A stretch of DNA of 59,213 bases from an uncultured Alphaproteobacteria bacterium (GTDB lineage Bacteria > Pseudomonadota > Alphaproteobacteria > Rhodobacterales > Rhodobacteraceae), in NCBI GenBank assembly GCA_902596985.1, contig CACJWR010000007.1, forward strand, positions 1 through 59,213, given 5' to 3'. The notes under the pieces were generated by a model that was given only the letters and a program-made list of their open reading frames with translations, was not told the DNA's origin and made no database searches. The position numbers and the translations under genes are program-made. The first letter of the stretch is position 1. Each line of letters starts with the position of its first letter. This document shows positions 18,882-27,184 of the stretch, piece by piece.

Positions 18882-19238
18882 TTACTTTCTCTCATTATAA
18901 AGGCTTTTTTTTTGTTTAACAGAGTATTGATTTAATAATATTCCATTCTTCAAGTCCATAATCACTATTTCCAAATGGCCAGTACTTACTTTTACAACTA
19001 CAGTTAACGTTTCGTTTTCAATATCAATAGTTTCAATAATCCCATTAGGTATCAATATTTCTCGACTGGGTGATTCAGTAACGTTCTGCGGTGTAGTATT
19101 GAAGTTGGATATCTTTATGCCTAGTATAGTTACAAGAAATAAAAAACCTAAAATCATTACTACCGAAAGCACCGTAACAAGCCACTTTAAGAATACCAAG
19201 GGCAAATCAGACTTTGAACTCTTTTTAATTTCTCGCAC
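18882..19238 (-). CDS. DUF6476-like single-pass membrane protein
   Basis: 118 residues: a short basic N-terminus, one strong membrane helix (about 16-40, LVTVLSVVMILGFLFLV), then a soluble domain of about 75 residues containing EILIPNGIIETIDI and LEIVIMDLKNGILL. This resembles the small DUF6476 proteins found in Alphaproteobacteria, often beside an RluA-type pseudouridine synthase gene, as here. Function unknown. The GTG start at 19238 is only 5 bases from the start of the divergent gene, so either its promoter lies inside that gene or the true start is further in (a TTG 11 codons downstream is possible). It precedes dnaG by 18 bases, in the same operon. Confidence 0.65.
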   Translation of the reverse strand: MREIKKSSKSDLPLVFLKWLVTVLSVVMILGFLFLVTILGIKISNFNTTPQNVTESPSREILIPNGIIETIDIENETLTVVVKVSTGHLEIVIMDLKNGILLNQYSVKQKKSLYNERK

Positions 19239-19243
19239 CTATC

Positions 19244-20287
19244 ATGACTGAAAAATTTATCATTAGTTTGACAAAAAAATCTGAGAGAAGGCTCGACAAG
19301 CTAATCCTAGAAAATTGCCCTCCTAATTTAAGTTTATCAAGAACAAAAATTCAAGATTTAATTAAGCAGAAAATGATTTTTGACCCTCAGAAACAAAATG
19401 CTTTGACTTTGAAAACTAAAACAGATGACTTAATACAAGTTATTTTATATTTTGATCAACATCTTCAAAGAACTTTAATACCAGAGGATTTGGATGTTCC
19501 AATTGTTTTTGAGGACAACTCTCTAATAGTATTTAATAAGCCATCAAATATGGTGGTTCACCCTGTTAAATTAGCCCAACGTGGTACACTTGTTAATTTT
19601 TTGATTTATAAATTTCAAGATACACTTCCGATTACTTATGATAGGTTTAGACCCGGGATAGTCCACAGGCTAGATAAAGATACATCAGGCCTTATTGTCG
19701 TAGCAAAAACAAAGTTGAGTGCAGATTCTTTAATAAAGCAATTTAAAAGTCGTAAGGTAAAAAAAGTTTATCTAGCACTTTGCATGGGAAATCCTCTTAA
19801 AAATCTTAGCAAGATTATTGGCAAGCCCGGCGTAAATATGCTTGAAGATAATATTCTGGAAATTAAAACCAATATAAGAAGAAATAAAATCAACAGAGAA
19901 ATGATGGAGGTTTGCGCTAATAATGGGAGGCTAGCTATATCACGTTTCACTTTTCAAACTGTCTATGATTTAGGTAAAAATCGAAAGTTGTCACTGGTAA
20001 GCTGTGAGATTGAAACCGGAAGAACTCATCAAATTCGAGTGCATGCTAAGCATATTGAGTGCCCAATTGTTGGAGACAACCTGTATAAATTGAGAAGAAA
20101 AGAAGATGTGGATGTAAAGAAAACTATTTTACCCTTATTGGACGGCAAAAGATTGAGGCAAATGCTTCATGCGCATGAATTATCTATTGTTCACCCGGAG
20201 AGCAGTAAAACTTTATTTTTTCGAAGCAATTTGCCAAATGATTTTTCATATCTTATGTCAAATTTAGCTAAATTTAAGAGAAGCTAA
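19244..20287 (+). CDS. rluD: RluA-family 23S rRNA pseudouridine synthase (RluD-like)
   Basis: 347 residues. An N-terminal S4-like RNA-binding domain (RRLDKLILEN, LSRTKIQDLIKQ) is followed by the catalytic domain with DNSLIVFNKPSNMVVHP, the HRLDKDTSGLIVVAK block containing the catalytic Asp, and ETGRTHQIRVHAKHI plus HAHELSIVHP. These fit RluA/RluC/RluD enzymes that isomerise uridines in 23S rRNA; the exact target cannot be read from sequence. A stop codon lies in frame a few codons before ATG 19244, which fixes the start; no ribosome-binding sequence is visible, so the transcript may be leaderless. rpoH follows. Confidence 0.9.
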   Translation: MTEKFIISLTKKSERRLDKLILENCPPNLSLSRTKIQDLIKQKMIFDPQKQNALTLKTKTDDLIQVILYFDQHLQRTLIPEDLDVPIVFEDNSLIVFNKPSNMVVHPVKLAQRGTLVNFLIYKFQDTLPITYDRFRPGIVHRLDKDTSGLIVVAKTKLSADSLIKQFKSRKVKKVYLALCMGNPLKNLSKIIGKPGVNMLEDNILEIKTNIRRNKINREMMEVCANNGRLAISRFTFQTVYDLGKNRKLSLVSCEIETGRTHQIRVHAKHIECPIVGDNLYKLRRKEDVDVKKTILPLLDGKRLRQMLHAHELSIVHPESSKTLFFRSNLPNDFSYLMSNLAKFKRS

Positions 20288-20324
20288 CTATGCAAATGAA
20301 TTGGTATAAAAAATGCTTGATGTA

Positions 20325-20356
20325 CTTGAAAAGTTAGAAAATTTAACCTATATATG
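20325..20356 (+). promoter_or_regulatory. candidate sigma-32 (RpoH) promoter of rpoH
   Basis: CTTG (20325-20328), 18 bases, then CCTATATATG (20347-20356). This agrees with the alphaproteobacterial heat-shock consensus CTTG-N17/18-CYTATNTNNG. The same stretch also reads as a sigma-70 promoter, TTGAAA-N17-TATATA, so dual use is possible. Start of transcription would be near 20362, giving a leader of about 20 bases with AGGAG at 20365-20369. Confidence 0.55.
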
Positions 20357-20381
20357 AATCCGGAAGGAGAATTTTGTATCA

Positions 20382-21248
20382 ATGGCAAATAGCAATACAT
20401 CTCTAATAGTAAGTGGCTCGGGATTATCGAGATACTTAGATGATATAAAAAAATTTCCGATGTTAAGTTTGGAAGAAGAGTACAGTTTGGCAAAAGCCTG
20501 GGTGGAAGAAGGATGTAGATCATCAGCACACAAGCTCGTGACTTCACATTTACGACTTGCAGCAAAAATTGCTATGGGGTATAGGGGATACGGATTGCCT
20601 ATTTCAGAGGTGGTTAGTGAGGCAAATGTTGGATTGATGCAAGCTGTTAAGAGATTTGATCCAGAAAAAGGATTTAGGTTGGCAACATATGCGATCTGGT
20701 GGATCAAAGCCAATATTCAGGAGTATATACTAAAAAGTTGGAGTCTGGTTAAAATGGGGACAACCAGCGCACAGAAAAAGCTTTTTTTCAACTTGAAGAA
20801 ATTAAAAAATAAAATTGGAGCGTTCGAAGATGGGGATCTGCTACCTGAAAATGTTGAGGAGATTGCTAGGCAATTAAATGTTTCTGAGGGTGATGTGGTT
20901 GCCATGAATAGGAGAATGATTGGTGGTGATGTATCGTTAAATGCTACAATAAAAAGCGACGGTGAGACTGAAGAAGAGTGGCAGTCCTTGCTTGCTGACC
21001 AAGATGAAGATCATGTTGAGAAATTTGTGCACAGCGATGAGACTAGAGAAAGAAGAACTATCCTAATGAAATCACTGACCGTTTTAAACAATAGGGAAAA
21101 AAGTATCATCTTAGACAGAAGGTTGAAAGAGCCTCCTTTGACGCTTGAACAGCTAAGTGAGAAGCATGGAATAAGTCGAGAAAGAGTTCGCCAGATTGAG
21201 AATAAGGCGATTGATAAGCTCAAAGCTAAAATTGTAGAATATTCTTAA
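20382..21248 (+). CDS. rpoH: heat-shock sigma factor RpoH (sigma-32)
   Basis: 288 residues. Region 1.2/2: LSRYLDDIKKFPMLSLEEEY, HLRLAAKIAMGYRGYGLP, SEANVGLMQAVKRFDPEKGF and the YAIWWIKANIQEYILKSWS core. The RpoH box is present as TSAQKKLFFNLKKLK, which separates it from RpoD. Region 4: EQLSEKHGISRERVRQIENKA. It directs chaperone and protease transcription upon heat stress. A sigma-32-like promoter directly upstream suggests autoregulation. It converges on pheA with one base between the stop codons. Confidence 0.96.
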   Translation: MANSNTSLIVSGSGLSRYLDDIKKFPMLSLEEEYSLAKAWVEEGCRSSAHKLVTSHLRLAAKIAMGYRGYGLPISEVVSEANVGLMQAVKRFDPEKGFRLATYAIWWIKANIQEYILKSWSLVKMGTTSAQKKLFFNLKKLKNKIGAFEDGDLLPENVEEIARQLNVSEGDVVAMNRRMIGGDVSLNATIKSDGETEEEWQSLLADQDEDHVEKFVHSDETRERRTILMKSLTVLNNREKSIILDRRLKEPPLTLEQLSEKHGISRERVRQIENKAIDKLKAKIVEYS

Positions 21249-21249
21249 A

Positions 21250-22101
21250 TTAAGAGTTTTTATCTCTGAAGCTACTTTGTTTATAAACCCCTATAACATC
21301 TAGCCTATTAGTAAAATAGCCGAGTTCATCCAAGGCTCTCTTTACTGACCGATCTTCAGGATGCCCCTGGATGTCGGCGAAGAATTGTGTTGCCTCAAAT
21401 GAGCCTCCCAACATATAGCTCTCCAGCTTAATCATATTAACATTATTGGTGGCAAATCCTCCCATTGCTTTATACAAAGAAGCTGGAATATTTCTTACTT
21501 GGAAAAGTATAGATGTGATTACTTTTTTCTGTTGCTTTATTAGAAGCTTAGGCTTTTTCTCCATTACTAAAAACCTGGTAGTGTTATTTTTATTATCCTG
21601 AATATTAGCTCGCAGTACCTTTAATCCATAAATCTTAGCAGCTATTTTTGAGGCTAATGCACCCTTAAACTTATCATTTTCTTCTGATATTAATCGAGCT
21701 GACCCTGCGGTATCATAGCCTGCGATTGTTTTTATCTTATTCATTTTTAGGAATTTCTTACATTGGCCTAGAAGAACTGGGTGACTTGTTGCTGAAGATA
21801 CGGTTTTCAAGCTAGATGACTTAGTTCCTAACATGCAAATATCGACAGGCAAAAAATACTCCGCTGTTATAAAAAGCTTTGAAGCTGGTAGAAGAGAATG
21901 AATATCAGCGACCCTACCATAAGTAGAGTTGTCTACAGGTAGAATGGCCTTGTCAACTTTACCTTTTCTCACAGCTTCAATCGCTTCCTCAAAGGACTCG
22001 CAAGGCACAACTAAAGGGTCTTTGAAAAATTTAGTTGAAGCTTGGTGTGAATATGAACCTAGAGCTCCTTGAAATGATATTTTCGGGGTTTTTTCTTTCA
22101 T
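21250..22101 (-). CDS. pheA: prephenate dehydratase
   Basis: Converts prephenate to phenylpyruvate for phenylalanine synthesis. It is a stand-alone enzyme without a chorismate mutase domain. Blocks: ISFQGALGSYSHQA, DKAILPVDNSTYGRV, TSHPVLLGQCKKFL, YDTAGSARLI, the catalytic NNTTRFLVM, and a C-terminal ACT domain with KLESYMLGGSFEATQFFADIQGHP split over the Phe-binding site. I take the ATG at 22101 (MKEKTPKISF), giving 283 residues; a GTG at 22119 would add six residues. The pairing with a divergent cytochrome c gene is usual in Alphaproteobacteria. Confidence 0.95.
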   Translation of the reverse strand: MKEKTPKISFQGALGSYSHQASTKFFKDPLVVPCESFEEAIEAVRKGKVDKAILPVDNSTYGRVADIHSLLPASKLFITAEYFLPVDICMLGTKSSSLKTVSSATSHPVLLGQCKKFLKMNKIKTIAGYDTAGSARLISEENDKFKGALASKIAAKIYGLKVLRANIQDNKNNTTRFLVMEKKPKLLIKQQKKVITSILFQVRNIPASLYKAMGGFATNNVNMIKLESYMLGGSFEATQFFADIQGHPEDRSVKRALDELGYFTNRLDVIGVYKQSSFRDKNS

Positions 22102-22147
22102 AATTTCTTTGACATGCACATTTTGTCGCGCTCATTTCTAAAATCAG

Positions 22148-22176
22148 TTGTAGAATATTTTTCAATTTTTTATATA
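22148..22176 (+). promoter_or_regulatory. candidate sigma-70 promoter of the cytochrome c gene
   Basis: TTGTAG (22148-22153), 17-base spacer, TATATA (22171-22176); a second -10-like TATAAT sits at 22180-22185. It lies in the pheA/cytochrome c divergent gap. Match-based inference. Confidence 0.4.
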
Positions 22177-22211
22177 ACATATAATAATATTCGAATTTAG
22201 GAACAAAAAAC

Positions 22212-22733
22212 ATGGATACCTTCGAGTGGACTAAAATAGGTGGAGCACTTTGCGGAGCTCTTCTCATTTTTTTATTATTGAACTGGGGTACTGAAATAAT
22301 TTACCATAGCCACGATGATTACTATGGAGAAGAAAAATTGGCCTACTATCTTGAGGTCGAGGTTAGTGATGATGAAAAAGAAGAAAGCAGTGAAGAGGTT
22401 GTTGATTTTGCTACATTGCTTGCCAGTGCGGATATAGAAAAGGGTAAGAAAGTTTTTGGTAAGTGTAAGTCGTGTCATAAGCTTGAGGATGGAGAGAACG
22501 GAGTAGGGCCTCACCTTTATAAGGTTATAAACCGGGATATTGGTTCAATAGAGGGGTTTAAGTACTCGAAAGTGCTTGCAGGCTTAGAAGGTGTCTGGAA
22601 TATAGAGGAACTAAATAAATATCTCACTAAGCCGTCCGAGTATGCTCCTGGAACCGCTATGAGTTTTGCCGGTCTTAAGAAGGATAAAGATCGAGCAAAC
22701 TTGATTGAATATTTAAATTCAATATCCGAGTAA
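22212..22733 (+). CDS. membrane-anchored class I cytochrome c
   Basis: 173 residues. An uncleaved N-terminal helix (about 8-28) anchors it, followed by a Glu/Asp-rich linker (47-65) and a cytochrome c domain with haem motif CKSCH (Cys85, Cys88, His89), GVGPHLYKVINR and the distal Met150 in APGTAMSFAGL. The layout fits CycM / cytochrome c552-type electron carriers between the bc1 complex and terminal oxidase, acting on the periplasmic face of the inner membrane. The acidic linker would keep the haem domain tethered but mobile. A perfect hairpin begins just after the stop. Confidence 0.92.
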   Translation: MDTFEWTKIGGALCGALLIFLLLNWGTEIIYHSHDDYYGEEKLAYYLEVEVSDDEKEESSEEVVDFATLLASADIEKGKKVFGKCKSCHKLEDGENGVGPHLYKVINRDIGSIEGFKYSKVLAGLEGVWNIEELNKYLTKPSEYAPGTAMSFAGLKKDKDRANLIEYLNSISE

Positions 22734-22755
22734 AAGTGTTTATCAGTTAACACTT
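22734..22755. terminator. perfect 7-bp hairpin after the cytochrome c stop
   Basis: AAGTGTT (22734-22740), 8-base loop, AACACTT (22749-22755), beginning directly after the TAA. It has the same geometry as the hairpin at the rapZ stop (5716). There is no T-run after it, so it may act as an RNA 3'-end stabiliser or a weak terminator. Its right arm overlaps the -35-like TTGCCT of the next gene. Confidence 0.4.
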
Positions 22756-22783
22756 GCCTTTACAAAAAACACAATCAATATTA

Positions 22784-22798
22784 GAACAAAAGAAGAAC
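22784..22798. promoter_or_regulatory. LexA (SOS) box upstream of the imuA-like gene
   Basis: GAAC-N7-GAAC (GTTC-N7-GTTC on the other strand), the alphaproteobacterial LexA operator pattern. With flanks it is a direct repeat of AGAACA separated by five bases (22783-22799). It starts 34 bases before the ATG at 22818 and sits just after a -35/-10 pair TTGCCT (22754-22759), 17 bases, AATATT (22777-22782), so LexA bound here would block transcription start. Confidence 0.65.
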
Positions 22799-22817
22799 AA
22801 AAATTTTAAGATATTAT

Positions 22818-23450
22818 ATGGATCATTTTAATTTTTCCGATATTGAATACCTAGAGTTCTTACCAGGATTATTTCTCAAGAGAGGTGGTGTACATCAAAT
22901 AACAGGACCATCAAGATTTATTTTTGCACTCATTACTGCAAGAAATATAAAAAGTTACATCACGTGGATAAGAAGAAAAGAATGTACTGTTTCTCTTTAT
23001 CCTGACGGACTTACATCTTGGGTGGATATAAACAAAATCATATTGGTAGACACAATGACGAACCAAGAGTCTACATGGGTAATGGAAGAATTTTTAAAAT
23101 CAGGTGTAAGTGAGCTTTTAGTATGCGAGCTACACAAACCAATTCAATATTCCAGTCTACGAAGAATAATCCTATCTTTCAAAAATGTAAGAGAAGAAAA
23201 AGATTCAACTCTTCCGACAATATTGTTAGTTTCTTCTTTTCAAAGTGAAATAATAGGTGTTGAGAGTAGATGGTATATGAAGCCCAGTTTTTCGATTGAT
23301 TCGTCTACAAAAAAAAAGCGATCTTTTTTAGAAGAACGATGGGAGTTGGTATGTAGTAAATCAAGATTTAAGCTCTCATCATGGATAATCAAGGCTAGAC
23401 AACAAGGCTATAATAGAAGAACTATTAATGTATATAAGATTACTCCATAA
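22818..23450 (+). CDS. ImuA-like / RecA-fold protein, probably SOS-induced
   Basis: 210 residues with no signal peptide or membrane segment. The order of conserved elements fits the ImuA family (accessory factor of the ImuA-ImuB-DnaE2 mutasome): HQITGPSRFIFALITARN at the place of the RecA-like P-loop, YITWIRRK, SLYPDGLTSWVDINKIILV, STWVMEEFLKSGVSELLVCEL, SSLRRIILSFKN, ILLVSSF, GVESRWYMKPSF and a C-terminal FKLSSWIIKARQQGYN. No proper Walker A motif is present. A LexA box directly upstream supports the assignment. Unlike typical operons, no imuB or dnaE2 follows; the next gene is the convergent 5-oxoprolinase with one base between stops. The family call is from pattern memory. Confidence 0.6.
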   Translation: MDHFNFSDIEYLEFLPGLFLKRGGVHQITGPSRFIFALITARNIKSYITWIRRKECTVSLYPDGLTSWVDINKIILVDTMTNQESTWVMEEFLKSGVSELLVCELHKPIQYSSLRRIILSFKNVREEKDSTLPTILLVSSFQSEIIGVESRWYMKPSFSIDSSTKKKRSFLEERWELVCSKSRFKLSSWIIKARQQGYNRRTINVYKITP

Positions 23451-23451
23451 T

Positions 23452-26400
23452 CTACTGTGGTGATTTGCCCAAACCTCCACCCCCAGGGGTTTTCACAACT
23501 AAAATATCACCTTTTTTCCCTTCTATCTGATCGGCATACTTCAATACCTCAACACTACCACTATTTCTCACAAGACTAGTTGATCCCACTTTACCTGATC
23601 CTCCGCCTAAAAGTCCTGGTGGACCGATGGTTCTGTGACCAGACAGAACTGAAATTATCATTGGTTCTAAAAAAGAGATTCTACGCACTACACCGTCACC
23701 CCCATGGTACTGCCCTACGCCTCCAGAGCCTTCGCGTATCGAAAACTCTTCTAATATAACAGGATACCTAAACTCAAGAGTCTCGGGATCAGTTAATCGG
23801 CTATTAGTCATATGGCTATGAACAGCAGAGGTGCCTTGATAAAAATTGCCAGAAAAGTCTATCCCTGCACCCGTGCCACCACAAATTGTTTCATAATATT
23901 GGAAATTTTTGTTGCCCCAGGTGATGTTATTCATAGTTGACTGAGCGGCAGCTTGAAGGCCAAAACCTATTAATAGTGCAGATGTGACAGCCTGACTAGT
24001 CTCGACATTACCCGCTATTACTGCAGCTGGATACTCCGGGGATAACATACTTGCTTTCGGAATTTTTATCTTAATGGGTTTCATGATTCCAGAGTTCATT
24101 GGAATATTTCCCCCAGTTAATATTCTAAATGCATATAATACAGCTGCTCTAGTTACAGGTAGGGGAGCATTATAGTTACTTTCCAGTTGCATAGTGGTTC
24201 CATTAAAGTCAACCTCTATCGAACTATTATCTTTATTTCGTGTTAGTTTGATTTCAATTTTTCTTACTGCACCTGATAAATCATTATCCATCTGGTATGT
24301 AACCTTAGTACTCTTTATTGTCTTAATTGACTCCCTAACAGCGTTTTCAGCATTTTCACAAACAAGTTCCTGAAACCTGAAAACGGTTTTAAGGCCATAT
24401 TTATCAACTACTTTTAGTAATTCTGCTTCTCCTTTTTTGCATGCCGCAATTTGAGCTTTCAGATCAGCAATATTGGTTAAAGGAGATCTAGCTGGATATG
24501 ATCCAGATAAAAGTTTTTCTTTAATTTCTTTTTCTCTAAAAATACCCTTATCTACAATTTTCCAGTTATCAATATAAATACCTTCTTCATTAATATCTTT
24601 ACTGTTGCAGGGCATTGACCCTGGAGTAAGTCCACCTATGTCAGTATGATGCCCTCTAGCTGCGGTATAAAAAATTATTTCAGATTTTTCTGCATTCCAA
24701 ATAGGGTTAACTATAGTAATGTCTGGGAGATGGGTTCCACCATTGTAAGGTGCATTGATGGCGAAAATGTCACCAGATGATAACGTAGAATTATTTTTTA
24801 TTATAGACTTTACTGTGGAGTCCATAGACCCTAAATGAACTGGCATATGTGGAGCATTGGCGACCAATTCACCATTCTTATCAAAAATTGCGCAGGAAAA
24901 ATCTAGCCGTTCTTTAATTGTTATTGACTGCGCTGTCTTTTCTAAAACAAAACCCATTTGTTCCGCAATTGACATAAATAAATTATTAAATACTTCAATT
25001 TGTGCGGACTGAGTGTGTCTCTTTGGTTGAAAAGTCTTCACTCTTTTGAGTTTGATTGCACCACTCTCTTGAAGAGTGCTTTCCCAGCCTCTCTTAAGTA
25101 AAATTGAAGTCTGGGAGCCCACAAGTACTGCAGGTCCCACAATCTTTGAGTTTACATTTAATTTGTCTATTGGAAAAAACTTACAATCATTCCACTCTCC
25201 GTCGACGTAAACCTTCTCAGTTACTATCGATGCCTTTTTACTTGTTGATTTTTGAAGAGCTAGCTTGTTTTTTAAATCTACGTCGGTTCCACCAACAGCT
25301 TCAACGAAAATGGACTCTATAACTAACTTTTTTGAAACAGGTTTGAACCCGAAAAGACGGAAATAGGTTTGACTAAATATTGATTGTAAATTGGTTATCG
25401 TATCAAACTCCAAATCTAGGCTGGTGTCTGTTCCATCTAGTTTGATAAATACTTTAATTACATGAGTTATGTTATTTTCTGCAATATTTTGCTTTTCAAG
25501 AGTCTCCGTAGTTGAGGTTATAAGACTGTCAGCAATAAGTGCGCTTTCTAACAGTGTCTCTCTTGTAAGGTGTTTTTCAATTATCATGCTCTTATTAGTT
25601 CTTATCTCAGCTAAACCCATACCATAAGCTGAGAGTACGGAAGCATGGGGGTGAATAAGACAGGTCTTCATGTCCAATATTTCTGCTATTGAACAAGCGT
25701 GCTGACCAGCAGCACCTCCGAAAACAGTAAGGCAATATTCTCGTAGGTCATAACCCCTTTGAACAGATATTTTTTTAATGGCTTCAGCCATGCTATTGTC
25801 TGCAACGCTTATGAACCCCTCTGCAATTTCTTCGATGGGAATATTCATTTTGTCACTTAATTGGTTAAAAAGAACCTTGGAGGCACGGAGCGACAAACTT
25901 TTTTTGCTATTATCACCGAATGTTTTTGGAAAATAGTTAGTATGAATTCTTCCCGTAACAAGGTTACTATCCGTAATTGTTAACGGTCCTCCTCTATCGT
26001 AACAAGCGGGACCTGGCGTTGCTCCTGCACTTTCTGGTCCTACAATTAATCTGCCTGATTTTTCTGAAAGAATGCTACCGCCACCTGCAGCAATGGTGTT
26101 AATGTTTAGCATCGGAATTGAAATACGAATTCCATCAATTTTATTATTTACTGTCCGCTCCAATTCTCCAGAATAATGCCAAACATCAGTAGAAGTTCCT
26201 CCCATATCAAAGCCAATTATTTTGTGCTCTTTGTCCAGAGCACTAGTTTTAATCCCACCTATTACCCCTCCAGCAGGTCCAGACAGAATTGAATCTTTTC
26301 CAGAAAAGAGACTTGCATTTGTAAGCCCTCCGTTAGATTGCATAAAGCTAATTTTGCTACTTATATCCCCTTCAAACTCTGAGTAGAGGGATTGGATATA

Positions 26401-27078
26401 TCTATTTAAAACCGGGCTTAGGTATGCATCTGCAACAGTTGTATCTCCCCTCATGACGTATTTCATAATTTGAGATGTTCTATAACTTAACGAGATATGT
26501 GAAAACCCTGAGATCTTCGCTATTCTTTCTGCTTCTTTTTCATGTTTATTGAATTTGCAACTATGCATGAAAACAATTGCACATGATTTTTTTTTCACAT
26601 TTTTTATTGCTCTGAGATCGTTAATAAGTCTATCTTTATTTATTGGCTTCAATATTTGACCAGAAGATGTCACTCGCTCTTCAACCTCGATTATTTCGTC
26701 ATATAAAGGGTCAGTTAAACTAATTTTTCGATCAAAAAGATTAGGTCTATTTTGATATGCTATGCGTAGCTGATCCTTCAATCCCTTGGTGGTTAATAAA
26801 ACCACAGGAAATCCCTTTCTTTCGAGAAGTGCATTAGTCGCGACTGTTGTTCCCATTTTTATAGAGTTTATAACATCTGTGGGTATTTTTGCACCATGAG
26901 GTACTTTTAGAAAACGCTTTATTCCTGCCATCCCTGCGTCTTTATAAAGTTGGTCATTTTCCGAAAGTATTTTATCAGTATGTATTTTGCCACTAGGGTC
27001 TTTCGCCACTATATCGGTGAATGTCCCTCCACGATCAATCCAAAAGTCCCATTGTTTGCTCTGATCTACATTTAACAT
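23452..27078 (-). CDS. 5-oxoprolinase-type hydantoinase, fused HyuA-HyuB
   Basis: 1208 residues, the size of full-length ATP-dependent 5-oxoprolinase. The HyuA half (about 10-690) begins with DFWIDRGGTFTDIVAKDP and includes KMGTTVATNALLERKG, SGPAGGVIGG, GFDMGGTSTDVWHY and VFGGAAGQHACSIAE. The HyuB half (about 695-1205) contains IKERLDFSCAIFD, HMPVHLGSMDSTVK, NAPYNGGTHLPDITIV, AARGHHTDIGG and the C-terminal GGDGVVRRI/TPGGGGLG blocks. It probably opens 5-oxo-L-proline to glutamate with ATP, salvaging pyroglutamate; related hydantoin substrates cannot be excluded. It is cytoplasmic and monocistronic. ATG at 27078 has no clear ribosome-binding site. Confidence 0.9.
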   Translation of the reverse strand: MLNVDQSKQWDFWIDRGGTFTDIVAKDPSGKIHTDKILSENDQLYKDAGMAGIKRFLKVPHGAKIPTDVINSIKMGTTVATNALLERKGFPVVLLTTKGLKDQLRIAYQNRPNLFDRKISLTDPLYDEIIEVEERVTSSGQILKPINKDRLINDLRAIKNVKKKSCAIVFMHSCKFNKHEKEAERIAKISGFSHISLSYRTSQIMKYVMRGDTTVADAYLSPVLNRYIQSLYSEFEGDISSKISFMQSNGGLTNASLFSGKDSILSGPAGGVIGGIKTSALDKEHKIIGFDMGGTSTDVWHYSGELERTVNNKIDGIRISIPMLNINTIAAGGGSILSEKSGRLIVGPESAGATPGPACYDRGGPLTITDSNLVTGRIHTNYFPKTFGDNSKKSLSLRASKVLFNQLSDKMNIPIEEIAEGFISVADNSMAEAIKKISVQRGYDLREYCLTVFGGAAGQHACSIAEILDMKTCLIHPHASVLSAYGMGLAEIRTNKSMIIEKHLTRETLLESALIADSLITSTTETLEKQNIAENNITHVIKVFIKLDGTDTSLDLEFDTITNLQSIFSQTYFRLFGFKPVSKKLVIESIFVEAVGGTDVDLKNKLALQKSTSKKASIVTEKVYVDGEWNDCKFFPIDKLNVNSKIVGPAVLVGSQTSILLKRGWESTLQESGAIKLKRVKTFQPKRHTQSAQIEVFNNLFMSIAEQMGFVLEKTAQSITIKERLDFSCAIFDKNGELVANAPHMPVHLGSMDSTVKSIIKNNSTLSSGDIFAINAPYNGGTHLPDITIVNPIWNAEKSEIIFYTAARGHHTDIGGLTPGSMPCNSKDINEEGIYIDNWKIVDKGIFREKEIKEKLLSGSYPARSPLTNIADLKAQIAACKKGEAELLKVVDKYGLKTVFRFQELVCENAENAVRESIKTIKSTKVTYQMDNDLSGAVRKIEIKLTRNKDNSSIEVDFNGTTMQLESNYNAPLPVTRAAVLYAFRILTGGNIPMNSGIMKPIKIKIPKASMLSPEYPAAVIAGNVETSQAVTSALLIGFGLQAAAQSTMNNITWGNKNFQYYETICGGTGAGIDFSGNFYQGTSAVHSHMTNSRLTDPETLEFRYPVILEEFSIREGSGGVGQYHGGDGVVRRISFLEPMIISVLSGHRTIGPPGLLGGGSGKVGSTSLVRNSGSVEVLKYADQIEGKKGDILVVKTPGGGGLGKSPQ

Positions 27079-27150
27079 ATTTTCTATCTACTAGGTCTAT
27101 ATCTCTTTTGGAAGATATTAAATAATTTTACATGATAATCAAATACCGCT

Positions 27151-27184
27151 GATTAACATAATTTTGAACGTTAAAATGTTAATC
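27151..27184. repeat. perfect 9-bp inverted repeat between nudC and the 5-oxoprolinase gene
   Basis: GATTAACAT (27151-27159) and ATGTTAATC (27176-27184) flank a 16-base centre that itself contains TTGAACGTTAA-like symmetry. The right arm covers the nudC stop codon. It could be a nudC terminator hairpin, though no T-run follows, or an operator about 70 bases upstream of the 5-oxoprolinase start. Confidence 0.4.
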
